Of a stretch of 50,425 nt of DNA, positions 1 through 7,833 are shown one piece after another. How positions within the stretch are numbered: the first letter of the stretch is position 1; every line of letters begins with the position of its first letter. A program made the position numbers and the translations under genes. The stretch is from assembly GCA_964637365.1 (NCBI GenBank), contig CAZWWH010000015.1, forward strand, positions 1 to 50,425, given 5' to 3'. The notes beneath the pieces were generated by a model. That model was not told the DNA's origin and searched no databases. It saw only the letters and a program-made list of their open reading frames with translations. Origin of the DNA: Cryptoclostridium sp964637365 (GTDB lineage: Bacteria; Bacillota; Dehalobacteriia; UBA7702).

Positions 1-95
1 AAGCCCTTTCAGTTGCTTGAACAATTTTGCTTTTTTTATTCTCTAACTTTTGGGGTCACTTCAACAATGTTGTCAGTCTGTTATATTTCAATTCC

Positions 96-1184
96 TTAAG
101 CAAGGCATTCCATCAGGGCCTTCAAAAAATAATTATTTTCTTCCCGCAGTCCAATGGAAACACGAATGGCGGTAGGATAACCAAAAGCATCGGCACTTCG
201 TACCATGACGCCGCGCCTCAGTAGGCCTTTGAAGATACGAACAGCGTCCGTCTTCACATCAACCAAAAGGAAATTCGCTTGACTGTCTAAAACCGCAAGG
301 CCCATCTCACGCAAACGCTCGACCAAAAAATCCCGTTCCATTCGGTTGTAGAGAATGCTTTTCTCCAAATATTCTCTATCATTCAAAGCTGCTAAAGCCG
401 CAGCCTGAGATACTGACCCGATATGGAAAGGTTCCCGTACCTTATCAATTTCATATACTACAGACTCATGGGCGACGGCATAACCAATACGAAGTCCTGC
501 CAAACCATAAGCATGGGAAAAGGTTCGCACAGCAACGACATTAGGAAATTCTTTTTGTAAAGCAATACCATCTGGAGAATTGGGATCATCAACATACTCG
601 TGATATGCTTCATCCAAAACCACCATCACATCTTCGCCAATGCGGTAGAGCATCTGACGCATGGAACGCTGGTCAACAACAGTGCCGGTGGGATTATTGG
701 GATTACAAATAAAAATAATTTTTGTACGGCTGCTAATGGCCGATGCCATAGCAGGAAGATCCGCAACAAAATTTCCATTCAAAGGAATCGCTTTACATTT
801 AGCGCCACAAACAGTAGCCAAACGGCCATATTCCCCAAAGGAAGGATGAGGAACTATAACTTCGTCATCAGGATCAAGGTAAGCCAAGCATAAAAGCTTT
901 AAAATTTCATTGGAACCAGCACCAAAAATCAGGCGCTCTACCGCTACGCCAAGATGCTTCGCCAAAGCACTGCGAAGGTCAAAGCTATAGCCATTGGGAT
1001 AGCGGGCAGATCGTAAGGAAGCCACACGCACGGCTTCGATAGAGGAAGACGACGGTCCCAAAGGGTTTTCATTCGTGGAAAGCTGATGAATTTCAGAAAG
1101 TCCAAAATTCTTTTTTAAATCTTCCAATGATTTCCCTGGTCGATATGGTAAAACATTTTGTATACACTTTCGGGATTTTATCAT
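96..1184 (-). CDS. hisC: HisC-like PLP aminotransferase with lysine-to-histidine change
   Basis: Resembles histidinol-phosphate aminotransferase (fold-type I PLP enzyme, histidine biosynthesis). Visible family motifs are STNENPLGPS near the N-terminus, GAGSNEI, CNPNNPTG, DEAYHEY and SHAYGLAGLRIGY. The last motif normally reads SK(A/I)(F/Y)GLAG with the Schiff-base lysine; here the codon at 513-515 is CAT (His, residue 224 from the chosen start). I chose the ATG at 1184 (362 aa) because AAGGA lies 11 bases upstream; the longer in-frame start at 1229 has no ribosome binding site. The gene stands alone, not in a his operon, and is divergent from the CobW gene. The fold assignment is firm; the activity is doubtful because of the missing lysine. 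Confidence 0.85.
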   Translation of the reverse strand: MIKSRKCIQNVLPYRPGKSLEDLKKNFGLSEIHQLSTNENPLGPSSSSIEAVRVASLRSARYPNGYSFDLRSALAKHLGVAVERLIFGAGSNEILKLLCLAYLDPDDEVIVPHPSFGEYGRLATVCGAKCKAIPLNGNFVADLPAMASAISSRTKIIFICNPNNPTGTVVDQRSMRQMLYRIGEDVMVVLDEAYHEYVDDPNSPDGIALQKEFPNVVAVRTFSHAYGLAGLRIGYAVAHESVVYEIDKVREPFHIGSVSQAAALAALNDREYLEKSILYNRMERDFLVERLREMGLAVLDSQANFLLVDVKTDAVRIFKGLLRRGVMVRSADAFGYPTAIRVSIGLREENNYFLKALMECLA

Positions 1185-1511
1185 TTCTGTTTTATTCCTT
1201 TTACATCCGGCCACACTTCGCGGCTTCATACTTTTGCATGAAGATAGAAAAATGAGGGAAATAACGATACTGCAAAAAACAGGCCAAAAAATAACGTAAT
1301 GGAAGAAATGCCAATGGCTTCTTCTTATTACGATTCATCTAAATTCATTGTAGCACAGGAACTATCATTTGTAAATATTGGCATATGCAGGTATTATGTC
1401 AGGACAAAAAATCAAACACTGTTTTTGTGGCCACAAAATGAAAGTACGATTTTTGCGCAAAAAAACATACATATCCTAATTTGCTAAAAATTGTACTATT
1501 TAGCGCTACCC

Positions 1512-1529
1512 ATAGCATAATCATGCTAT
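1512..1529. repeat. Short palindrome upstream of the CobW gene
   Basis: ATAGCAT-AATC-ATGCTAT, two perfect 7-base arms, about 90 bases upstream of the predicted -10 at 1620. It could be an operator or a weak hairpin; nothing in the sequence decides. Confidence 0.4.
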
Positions 1530-1616
1530 TTTGGATTTTTCTACTTGCAAATTATTGAATTTAAGCATAATTGTCTGGATTTTTAAACGACTATCCTAGC
1601 CAAAGCACAAAACCCG

Positions 1617-1625
1617 TGTTATAAT
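1617..1625 (+). promoter_or_regulatory. Extended -10 promoter for the CobW gene
   Basis: TG at 1617-1618, one base, then TATAAT at 1620-1625: a TGnTATAAT extended -10. No convincing -35 lies 17 bases upstream, which is usual for extended -10 promoters. It sits 76 bases before the CobW start codon. Confidence 0.5.
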
Positions 1626-1700
1626 TACAGTGTAAAAACAAATTATTCCACTCGCTTTTTAAAAAAATTCACAAAGCCAATTTGACAGATGGGGTGATGA

Positions 1701-2639
1701 ATGATGATTAAAATGGATGTCGTTTCCGGATTTCTGGGAGTCGGCAAAACAACGTTAATCAAACGATATTTGGAAGCCCTATCCCATCAAGACGAGAAAG
1801 TCATTCTCATTGAAAATGACTTTGGAGAAATTGGGATTGATAAAGACATTTTAAAAGTAGGCGATCTTGATATTTACGAAATCAACAAAGGTTGCTTATG
1901 CTGTGGTCTTAAAGGGACATTCATTGACACCTTAATTATGATTGCAGAGCAAGTAAAACCGGATCGCATTATTTTAGAACCATCTGGAATTTTTATTCTG
2001 AGCGAAGTATTTGAGTTATTCCGTTACTATCAAATCAGTGACGCTTATGAAATCGGTGGTGTGGTAACGGTCATTGATGGCCCCCATTTTAAAGACCATC
2101 AAGTGCGATTTGGGAATTTCCTTACCAACCAAATCGACAACGCTGCTCATCTAATGCTCAGCAAGACATCCCAAATGGGTGAAGACGAAATTCTTGAAGT
2201 TGTGGAGGAACTAAGCGATTTATTTCATGGAAAGGAAATCATCGCAAAGGATTGGAATGATATCAGCGATGAAGAGTTGCTAGAAATTTTTACCGGCGAT
2301 GGTTCAATCCCGGGAAAGGTTTTGGTAGGCAAAGCTCTAAAAGAAAAGAAAAGAGACCGTAGTCACCAGGGCTTCAGCAGCTATTCCTTTTATAGTAATT
2401 CTGCTTTGACGGAACGCGAATTAAATCAAAAGCTTCTCTCATTACGGACAAATAATTTTGGTGAGATCATACGGGCAAAGGGTTTTGTAAAGGAAAAAGA
2501 GAATGAAAGTTTCCTCGAATTCCATTATGTAGATGGAGAAATCCAAATCCTGCCTAATGATAAAAAAGACCTCAAAGCCAGCTTATGCTTTATCGGAAAA
2601 GACTTACATAAAGACTCTTTGGCAAGTTTTTTCCAATAA
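1701..2639 (+). CDS. CobW/COG0523-family GTPase
   Basis: G3E-type P-loop GTPase of the CobW/HypB/UreG class, a family of metallochaperones and corrinoid-associated proteins. Seen: Walker A GFLGVGKTT (residues 10-18), ENDFGEIGID (38-47), the metal-binding GCLCC (64-68), and a CobW C-terminal domain over roughly the last 90 residues. The usual NKxD guanine-specificity motif appears as LSKTSQ, lacking its Asp. The start at 1701 follows GGGGTGA; ATGs at 1704 and 1713 are possible alternatives. It precedes mtaB on the same strand with a hairpin between them, so it is probably a separate transcript. The context suggests delivery or insertion of a metal or corrinoid for the methanol methyltransferase; that is inference. 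At 312 aa it is complete for the family. Confidence 0.85.
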   Translation: MMIKMDVVSGFLGVGKTTLIKRYLEALSHQDEKVILIENDFGEIGIDKDILKVGDLDIYEINKGCLCCGLKGTFIDTLIMIAEQVKPDRIILEPSGIFILSEVFELFRYYQISDAYEIGGVVTVIDGPHFKDHQVRFGNFLTNQIDNAAHLMLSKTSQMGEDEILEVVEELSDLFHGKEIIAKDWNDISDEELLEIFTGDGSIPGKVLVGKALKEKKRDRSHQGFSSYSFYSNSALTERELNQKLLSLRTNNFGEIIRAKGFVKEKENESFLEFHYVDGEIQILPNDKKDLKASLCFIGKDLHKDSLASFFQ

Positions 2640-2642
2640 AAA

Positions 2643-2680
2643 AATAAAAGCTTACTGCACATAAGCTTTTATTAAAAAAA
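2643..2680 (+). terminator. Hairpin after the CobW gene
   Basis: Perfect 12-bp stem, AATAAAAGCTTA (2643-2654) and TAAGCTTTTATT (2662-2673), 7-base loop, directly after the stop codon. The tract behind it is A-rich rather than U-rich, so termination strength is uncertain. Confidence 0.5.
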
Positions 2681-2699
2681 GTAAAGCTATAGCTGTTTC

Positions 2700-2751
2700 A
2701 TACGAAAGGAGGGCAGTGTTTCTACGATAACCTTTGCGCAACATTTCGTAT
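2700..2751. promoter_or_regulatory. Inverted repeat upstream of the mtaB promoter
   Basis: ATACGAAA at 2700-2707 and its exact complement TTTCGTAT at 2744-2751, separated by 36 bases and ending 16 bases before the predicted -10. The spacing and position suit a looping operator, possibly for the PocR/AraC regulator downstream. This is position-based inference only. Confidence 0.35.
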
Positions 2752-2767
2752 TTTTGCTAACTCAAAC

Positions 2768-2773
2768 TATAAT
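2768..2773 (+). promoter_or_regulatory. -10 element for mtaB
   Basis: TATAAT at 2768-2773, about 100 bases before the mtaB start. The hexamer 17 bases upstream is a poor -35, consistent with an activator-dependent promoter. Confidence 0.45.
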
Positions 2774-2874
2774 AGATAATAGCAAATCTCCGATTTTGTT
2801 GCAAGGATAATTTTTTGTAAAATTATCTAAAAAAAGTACAAAAAAAAGATAAAAATGAAAAGGAGATTTTAATA

Positions 2875-4254
2875 ATGGCAAGATTAGAATTTAACGAATT
2901 GGCTTACAAAAGCGCTGATGAACTTATCTTTGGTAAATCTTTGAAACCCGTTACCTGCAAAAACGGTCTCGTAATCGGCGGTGGCAATGTTATTCCCGAA
3001 TTGAACTACACTCTGCCCATGATGCAGATCACCGAAGAAACCATGCCCAAAGTTTTGCAGCACTACAAAGAAATGACCACCGGTGCTTGCGAAAAAGCCA
3101 TCGAATTGAGCGCTCCCTCTCTTTGCTTCGAAATCGAATTGCTCCCCAACTGTACTTTCAATCCCAAATGGGGTATCGAAGTTGTTAAAACTGTTGTTGA
3201 CGTTGCCAAAGAATACGAAGCCAAATCCAACACCAAATTTATCGTAAGAAATACTCCCGTTGACATTCGTGAAGGTAAAGGCCTTGAACATATGTATCAT
3301 GGTATGCATTGGGATGCTATCATGGAAACCTTTGCTGGCGGCGCAGAAGCCGGTGCCGACTTGATGGCTATCGAATCCATCGGTGGCAAACATATCCATG
3401 ATGATGCTCTCATGATGGGCGAAATGGACAAAATCCTCTTTGCTTTGGGTGTTGTTGGCTGCAAAGACATGGGTATCCTCTGGGATGAAATCGTTAAAAT
3501 CGGTAAAGAAAAAGACGCTATCCCTGCTGGTGACACTGCTTGCGGTTTTGCAAACACTGCTATGGTTCTTGGCAACCAAGGCCTCATCCCCCGCACCTGC
3601 GCTGCTGTTGACCGCGTAATGAACGCTGTTCGTACCATGGTTTCTATCGAAGCCGGCGCTGTTGGTCCCGACAAAGACTGCGGTTATGAAGGCGTTTACA
3701 TGAAAGCTATCACCGGTACCCCCATCTCCATGGAAGGTCGTACCAGCGCTTGCGCTCATAGCTCCCATGTTGGTAACATCGTTGGTGCAATGTGCGATAT
3801 GTGGTCCAACGAATCCGTTCAAAACATCCGCTTGCTCGGCGGCATGGCTCCCACAGTTTATACCGAACAACTGGTTTATGATTGCCGCATGATGAACACC
3901 GCTACCAAACTTGGTAAAGCTGATGTTCTCAAAGAAATCTTTGTTGAATCCGACAGAGCCTTGGAACCCCATGGCTACATCATGGATCCCAAAGTTGTAT
4001 TCGAAATTTCCAAGAAAATCGTTGCCGCTAAAGGCCATTTCGAAAGAACCAGAGCTGCTGCTTTGGCCACCATTGATGCCCTCAGAAAAGGTTACGAAAA
4101 CAAAGAACTCGTTTTGGCTGATAGAGAATACAGATATCTTGATGTTATGGAAGCTTCCCTCAGCAGCGTAACCACCGACGTTGAAGCTTTCACTGCTGAA
4201 ATGAAGAAAGCTTGCGCTAGCGACAAATTCAAACCCGAATGGTATGATCTTTAA
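2875..4254 (+). CDS. mtaB: Methanol:corrinoid methyltransferase MtaB
   Basis: Zinc enzyme that activates methanol and transfers its methyl group to the corrinoid of MtaC, the first step of methanol use in acetogens and methanogens. At 459 aa it has the length of Methanosarcina MtaB. The expected zinc ligands are in place: Glu167 (in MAIESIGG), Cys223 (in GDTACGFAN) and Cys269 (in DKDCGYEG), matching Glu164, Cys220 and Cys269 of M. barkeri MtaB as I recall them. AAGGAGA stands 8-9 bases before the ATG. Codon use is strongly biased (nearly all Pro CCC, Lys AAA, Glu GAA), as in very highly expressed genes. It has its own promoter and a strong terminator, so it is monocistronic and separate from mtaC, an unusual arrangement. 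Confidence 0.95.
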   Translation: MARLEFNELAYKSADELIFGKSLKPVTCKNGLVIGGGNVIPELNYTLPMMQITEETMPKVLQHYKEMTTGACEKAIELSAPSLCFEIELLPNCTFNPKWGIEVVKTVVDVAKEYEAKSNTKFIVRNTPVDIREGKGLEHMYHGMHWDAIMETFAGGAEAGADLMAIESIGGKHIHDDALMMGEMDKILFALGVVGCKDMGILWDEIVKIGKEKDAIPAGDTACGFANTAMVLGNQGLIPRTCAAVDRVMNAVRTMVSIEAGAVGPDKDCGYEGVYMKAITGTPISMEGRTSACAHSSHVGNIVGAMCDMWSNESVQNIRLLGGMAPTVYTEQLVYDCRMMNTATKLGKADVLKEIFVESDRALEPHGYIMDPKVVFEISKKIVAAKGHFERTRAAALATIDALRKGYENKELVLADREYRYLDVMEASLSSVTTDVEAFTAEMKKACASDKFKPEWYDL

Positions 4255-4261
4255 TTAGCGC

Positions 4262-4319
4262 CCTAAGGACGCTTAGGAAAATCATAACTCTCCATAATTT
4301 ATTAATACTCTCTCCATAA
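4262..4319. repeat. Small hairpin and direct repeat after mtaB
   Basis: CCTAAG-gacg-CTTAGG (4262-4277) is followed by two copies of CTCTCCATAA at 4288-4297 and 4310-4319, 22 bases apart (about two helical turns). They lie in the mtaB 3' untranslated region, before the terminator. Function unknown; they could stabilise mRNA or bind a regulator. Confidence 0.35.
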
Positions 4320-4327
4320 GTTATTCG

Positions 4328-4370
4328 GCCTCAAGGGGAAAGAACTACTTTCCCCTTAAGGCTCTTTTTT
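4328..4370 (+). terminator. Rho-independent terminator of mtaB
   Basis: 15-base arms (4328-4342 and 4348-4362) with one mismatch, loop AACTA, followed by TCTTTTTT. A strong intrinsic terminator that separates mtaB from the regulator-mtaC transcript. Confidence 0.85.
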
Positions 4371-4423
4371 CACCCAAAAGTGCCATACCAAAAGCATTTT
4401 TATCGATTTCTATAAAATTATGA

Positions 4424-4452
4424 TTGTTCATTGTACTTCAATGGAGTATAAT
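4424..4452 (+). promoter_or_regulatory. Sigma-A promoter of the regulator-mtaC operon
   Basis: TTGTTC at 4424-4429, 17-base spacer, TATAAT at 4447-4452. It lies between the mtaB terminator and the regulator start at 4543. Confidence 0.55.
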
Positions 4453-4542
4453 GAAATGAAACGATGTAGAAAACTAAGTCAGAGGATGTTGTTGTATAGG
4501 AAGCATTAGGAACCGTTAGGTTATCAGAGGAGATGAGCAAAA

Positions 4543-5844
4543 ATGGGAAACTCCGAATTTCAATGGCTGGATACCAGTACAGAAAAAGAATTCCTAGAAA
4601 AAACCTTACAATCTTTTTCAACATTTAGCGGACTCAAAGCTTCTTTGGTCGATAAAGAAGGAAACACTGTAGTTAGCACAGAGAATTATGTTCCCGACTG
4701 CAAATTTTGTCAATTCATTAAAGCAGATCCCAACGGACGTCAGAAATGTCGCCGTTCCTATGCCCGTGCGGGCCGTGAAGCTGCGAAATATGGAGAACCT
4801 TATGTTTTTCGGTGCCATGCCGGTTTGGTGGCCTGGGCAGTTCCTATCATCATCAATAAACACCAGGGCGCTGTTATTTGCGGACAGGTTTTAATGTGGG
4901 AACCTGAAGACTATTTCCTTGATGAAATTGGCATGATGGTCAAGGACCTTGATGTTAATATTTCCGAAGTAAAAATGGCGGCATTGCAGCTTAACGTGTT
5001 GCCCAGCGATAAAGTACAGGCCATTACGGATTTGCTCTTTGTCATTGCCAACCAAATTATGAATCACGAATCCACCTTTTTCGCGGAACAAAAAAGCATA
5101 GCAACCTATCAGGCATTGCTTTCGGAAGAGATCAGTGAATCCAAGAAAAAGAATAAATATAAAATGACAAAAAATTTAGCCGATGGTCTATCCCTCCAAG
5201 GGAAAGAACGGGAGTTAATGGCAAAAGTACGCAGTGGTGAGAAAGATTCCGCAGAAAAACTTTTGGACAACCTTTTAATTTCAATAATGAACCATAACAC
5301 CGGTGATATTGGTGATGTTAAAGCCAGAATTATTGAGTTGCTGGTGATGATCTCCAGGGCCGCAGTTGACGGCGGCATGGATTCCAAGGAAATTCGCTCA
5401 TTGAACAGCCGTTTCTATGAAGAGCTTTACGCCAAAGGCACCACAGAAGAAATCTGTTACTGGACTAAAAATGTCGTAGGAATTTTCTCGGAAGAAGTAA
5501 AGAAATCTAAGGGCAGCGATAATCTACAAGCTGTATATGCGGCGGGAGAATATATTCAGGAACATTTTCGCGAAAAAATGTCCATCAATTCCATTGCTGA
5601 AGTGGTTCACCTCAGTCCCAGCTATTTAAGTCACATTTTTAGTCAAACCTTTGGGTATACCATTACCGATTATATTACCTATATTCGCTTAGAAAACGCA
5701 AAGTCCATTTTGGGAAAAAGCGGCACCAGTATCAGCGAAGCCGCCCTTGATTCCGGCTTTGAGGATATCAGCTATTTTTCCAGAGTATTTAAAAAAGTGG
5801 AAGGCATTAGTCCAAGAGAATATAAAAAGAGGCAGTTACCATGA
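4543..5844 (+). CDS. PocR-domain AraC-family transcriptional regulator
   Basis: 433 aa. The N-terminal PocR ligand-sensing domain (about residues 10-175) carries conserved cysteines C53, C56, C69 and C91 in the CKFC, KCRRSY and FRCHAGL motifs. A helical middle region follows, then an AraC double helix-turn-helix at about 335-433 (SINSIAEVVHLSPSYLSHIF and a matching second helix pair ending in SPREYKK). PocR/AraC proteins sense small alcohols or related metabolites; placed between mtaB and mtaC, this one probably controls the methanol genes in response to methanol or corrinoid state (inference). GAGGAGA precedes the ATG. The stop overlaps the mtaC start as ATGA, implying translational coupling. 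Confidence 0.9.
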   Translation: MGNSEFQWLDTSTEKEFLEKTLQSFSTFSGLKASLVDKEGNTVVSTENYVPDCKFCQFIKADPNGRQKCRRSYARAGREAAKYGEPYVFRCHAGLVAWAVPIIINKHQGAVICGQVLMWEPEDYFLDEIGMMVKDLDVNISEVKMAALQLNVLPSDKVQAITDLLFVIANQIMNHESTFFAEQKSIATYQALLSEEISESKKKNKYKMTKNLADGLSLQGKERELMAKVRSGEKDSAEKLLDNLLISIMNHNTGDIGDVKARIIELLVMISRAAVDGGMDSKEIRSLNSRFYEELYAKGTTEEICYWTKNVVGIFSEEVKKSKGSDNLQAVYAAGEYIQEHFREKMSINSIAEVVHLSPSYLSHIFSQTFGYTITDYITYIRLENAKSILGKSGTSISEAALDSGFEDISYFSRVFKKVEGISPREYKKRQLP

Positions 5845-6494
5845 GTAGAGAAGATATTGAATGCATTCAAGAAGCCGTGTTAAATGGTCAGGCAAACAAA
5901 GTAAAAATACTGACCACCATTGCCATTGAAAAAGACATTGATCCAGGAGAGATTCTAGGGGAAGGATTATTATCTCCGTTAAAAATCATCAATCAAAAAT
6001 TGAAGATGAATGAAATTTTCACCGCCGAGGTTTTAATTATTTCCCGTGCGGTTCACGCAGGGTTACATGTATTGGAACCCTACCTTAGCGAGGCCCACCG
6101 TAAAAGCAGAGGTAAGGTCGTGATCGGCACCGTTGCCGGTGATCTACACGATATCGGTAAAAACCTTGTTTCAATGACCTTAGAAAGCCTTGGAATGGAG
6201 GTCATCGATCTGGGAATTGATGTTTATCCCGAAGACTTTGTAGCAGCGGTCATTGAACATAAACCCGACGTAGTGGCGCTTTCCGCCATGCTGACTACTA
6301 CCATTAATATGATTGTTGAAACCATTCATAAGCTGGAAGTCGCAGGCTTGCGTAAGGATATTAAAATCATTATTGGAGGGAATCCCGTTACCAACGACTT
6401 CTGCTTTTCCTCGGGCGCAGATGGTACCTGCGAGGAATTAAAAGAAATTGAGGATATGATGCGCCATATTAAACCATCGTTATTCCGCTCATAA
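5841..6494 (+). CDS. mtaC: Methanol corrinoid protein MtaC
   Basis: 217-aa methyl-carrying corrinoid protein, partner of MtaB. A helical cap domain covers about residues 1-85; the B12-binding Rossmann domain has the base-off motif DLHDIG (Asp101, His103, Gly106; His103 is the lower cobalt ligand), Ser148 in ALSAML and the IIIGGNP loop near 177-182. Length and layout match MtaC/MttC-type proteins. It starts inside the regulator's stop codon (ATGA), with GAGG 8 bases upstream. The remaining component, MtaA (methylcobamide:CoM methyltransferase) or an acetogen methyltransferase II, is not here, nor is a RamA-type reactivase. A closely related substrate specificity (other methylated compounds) cannot be excluded for MtaC alone, but MtaB next door points to methanol. 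Confidence 0.93.
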   Translation: MSREDIECIQEAVLNGQANKVKILTTIAIEKDIDPGEILGEGLLSPLKIINQKLKMNEIFTAEVLIISRAVHAGLHVLEPYLSEAHRKSRGKVVIGTVAGDLHDIGKNLVSMTLESLGMEVIDLGIDVYPEDFVAAVIEHKPDVVALSAMLTTTINMIVETIHKLEVAGLRKDIKIIIGGNPVTNDFCFSSGADGTCEELKEIEDMMRHIKPSLFRS

Positions 6495-6498
6495 GCTC

Positions 6499-6541
6499 AA
6501 CATAAAAAAACCACTGCAACATGCAGTGGTTTTTTTATGTT
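6499..6541. terminator. Bidirectional terminator between mtaC and mtaD
   Basis: A perfect 20-bp stem (6499-6518 and 6522-6541) around the loop ACA, with a GC core CCACTGCA flanked by A7 on one side and T7 on the other. It can end transcription from both convergent genes. Confidence 0.9.
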
Positions 6542-6546
6542 AATAT

Positions 6547-7830
6547 TTATAAGCGTTTTGCACGGCGCTGTATCTGTTGATAAAGCTTTCCCTCATCAAT
6601 GTTAAGACTCTTTTTATCCCGAACAACGACTTTGCCGTTGACAATCACCGTATGAATATCGCCGGCTTTGGCGCAATAAGCCAAATGACTAAGGATATCA
6701 TTCTGCTCAGTACGGGGGTAAAAATGAGGATGCCATAGGGAAATAATAGCAATATCAGCTTTTTTTCCAACCTCCAAGGTGCCAATCTCACCATCGAGTC
6801 CCAAGGCCCTGGCGCCATTAATGGTGGCCATTGCCAAGGCGTCATAGGCGCTGACTGCACTGGGGTTCATCTGGGCAACCTTTTGCAACAACATGGCAGT
6901 ACGCATTTCCTCCACCATGTCGAGATCATTATTGCTGGCGGCGCCATCGGTTCCCAGGGCAATGTTGACGCCATGTTTTTTCAGTTTCTCGTAGGGAAAA
7001 ATTCCTGACGCCAATTTCATATTGCTTTGAGGACAATGGATGGCATGGAGGTCCCTCTCCCCTGCCAGCTTCATCTCATCTTCCTCTAAATGAATCATGT
7101 GGGCCGCAATAACTTTAAGATCAAGAATTCCGGTATCCTCTAAATAAGGAATTACTCGTTTTCCACGAAGCTGCAAGCACTCTTCTTGCTCCTTCCGGGT
7201 TTCCGCTACATGAATGTGGATGGGACAGTGAAGCTCCTGGGCGGTTTGAGATATCTGCTTCAAATACGCTTCCGAGCAGCTATACACAGCATGGGGAGCC
7301 AACATAAAATGGATGCGCCCCTCCAAATCGTTTTCATGCTCATGAAAAAGCCGCACAGCGTCACGGAGGTAATGCTCGCCATGGCCGTCATAATCCACCA
7401 GGCCCGCTCCCAGTACTGCCCGAATGCCACTGGTTTCCGCAGCCCAAATGGCGGATTCCGGATCAAAATACATATCAGCATAGCAGGTAGTACCGCCCTT
7501 CAGCATTTCCAACTGGGCCAAAAGGTTCCCCAGATAAAAATCCTCCCCGGTAAGCCGCTCTTCGGCAGGACGGATGACATCGTTCAGCCATTGCTGTAAA
7601 GGAAGGCCTTCGCCATAGCCCCGCAGCATGGTCATGGCTCCATGGGTATGGCAGTTCACGAATCCAGGCAGAGCGCATTTATCCTGGCCATAGATAATCT
7701 CATCGCCCCATTTGGGAGTGATATCCCCCATGGCGGTGATGCGTTGTCCTTCGATACGGATGGACCCTTTATGCAGTTCTCCCCTACCGGTCATGGGCAG
7801 GTATAAAATATCTTTGATAAAAATTGCCAT
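6547..7830 (-). CDS. mtaD: 5-methylthioadenosine / S-adenosylhomocysteine deaminase
   Basis: 427-aa zinc amidohydrolase of the TrzN/SsnA/MtaD group. Metal ligands seen: His61 and His63 in NCHTHGAM, the HVAET histidine, the histidine of AAHMIH, and the aspartate of ALGTDGAASNN. It converts MTA to methylthioinosine and SAH to S-inosylhomocysteine. It is last in the run smc-ftsY-mtnP-mtnA-mtaD, 3 bases after mtnA, with GGGAT before the ATG. Despite the name it is unrelated to the methanol mta genes across the terminator. Other amidohydrolase substrates (guanine, 8-oxoguanine) are less likely because of the mtnA-mtnP neighbours. Confidence 0.88.
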   Translation of the reverse strand: MAIFIKDILYLPMTGRGELHKGSIRIEGQRITAMGDITPKWGDEIIYGQDKCALPGFVNCHTHGAMTMLRGYGEGLPLQQWLNDVIRPAEERLTGEDFYLGNLLAQLEMLKGGTTCYADMYFDPESAIWAAETSGIRAVLGAGLVDYDGHGEHYLRDAVRLFHEHENDLEGRIHFMLAPHAVYSCSEAYLKQISQTAQELHCPIHIHVAETRKEQEECLQLRGKRVIPYLEDTGILDLKVIAAHMIHLEEDEMKLAGERDLHAIHCPQSNMKLASGIFPYEKLKKHGVNIALGTDGAASNNDLDMVEEMRTAMLLQKVAQMNPSAVSAYDALAMATINGARALGLDGEIGTLEVGKKADIAIISLWHPHFYPRTEQNDILSHLAYCAKAGDIHTVIVNGKVVVRDKKSLNIDEGKLYQQIQRRAKRL

Positions 7831-7833
7831 TGC

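Larger units (their letters stand above)
1185..1700. other. Intergenic region between hisC and the CobW gene
   Basis: About 515 bases between divergent genes, AT-rich. It holds the promoter elements listed separately and a 7-bp inverted repeat (1512-1518 and 1523-1529, AATC between). An open frame at 1299-1487 has no ribosome binding site or recognisable protein and was not called. I see no cobalamin riboswitch B12 box and no T-box. Confidence 0.6.

Noticed and set aside
1299..1487. 62-codon open frame upstream of the CobW gene
   Set aside because: No ribosome binding site, no family features, in an AT-rich intergenic region.
2704..2727. AAAGGAGGG followed by GTG upstream of mtaB, a possible leader peptide
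   Set aside because: The frame closes after four codons and the spacing to GTG is only two bases.
1185..2874. Cobalamin riboswitch before the corrinoid-related genes
   Set aside because: No B12-box sequence or the expected fold could be recognised by eye.
2884..4038. 384-codon open frame antisense to mtaB
   Set aside because: Arises from the strong codon bias of mtaB; no ribosome binding site and no recognisable protein.
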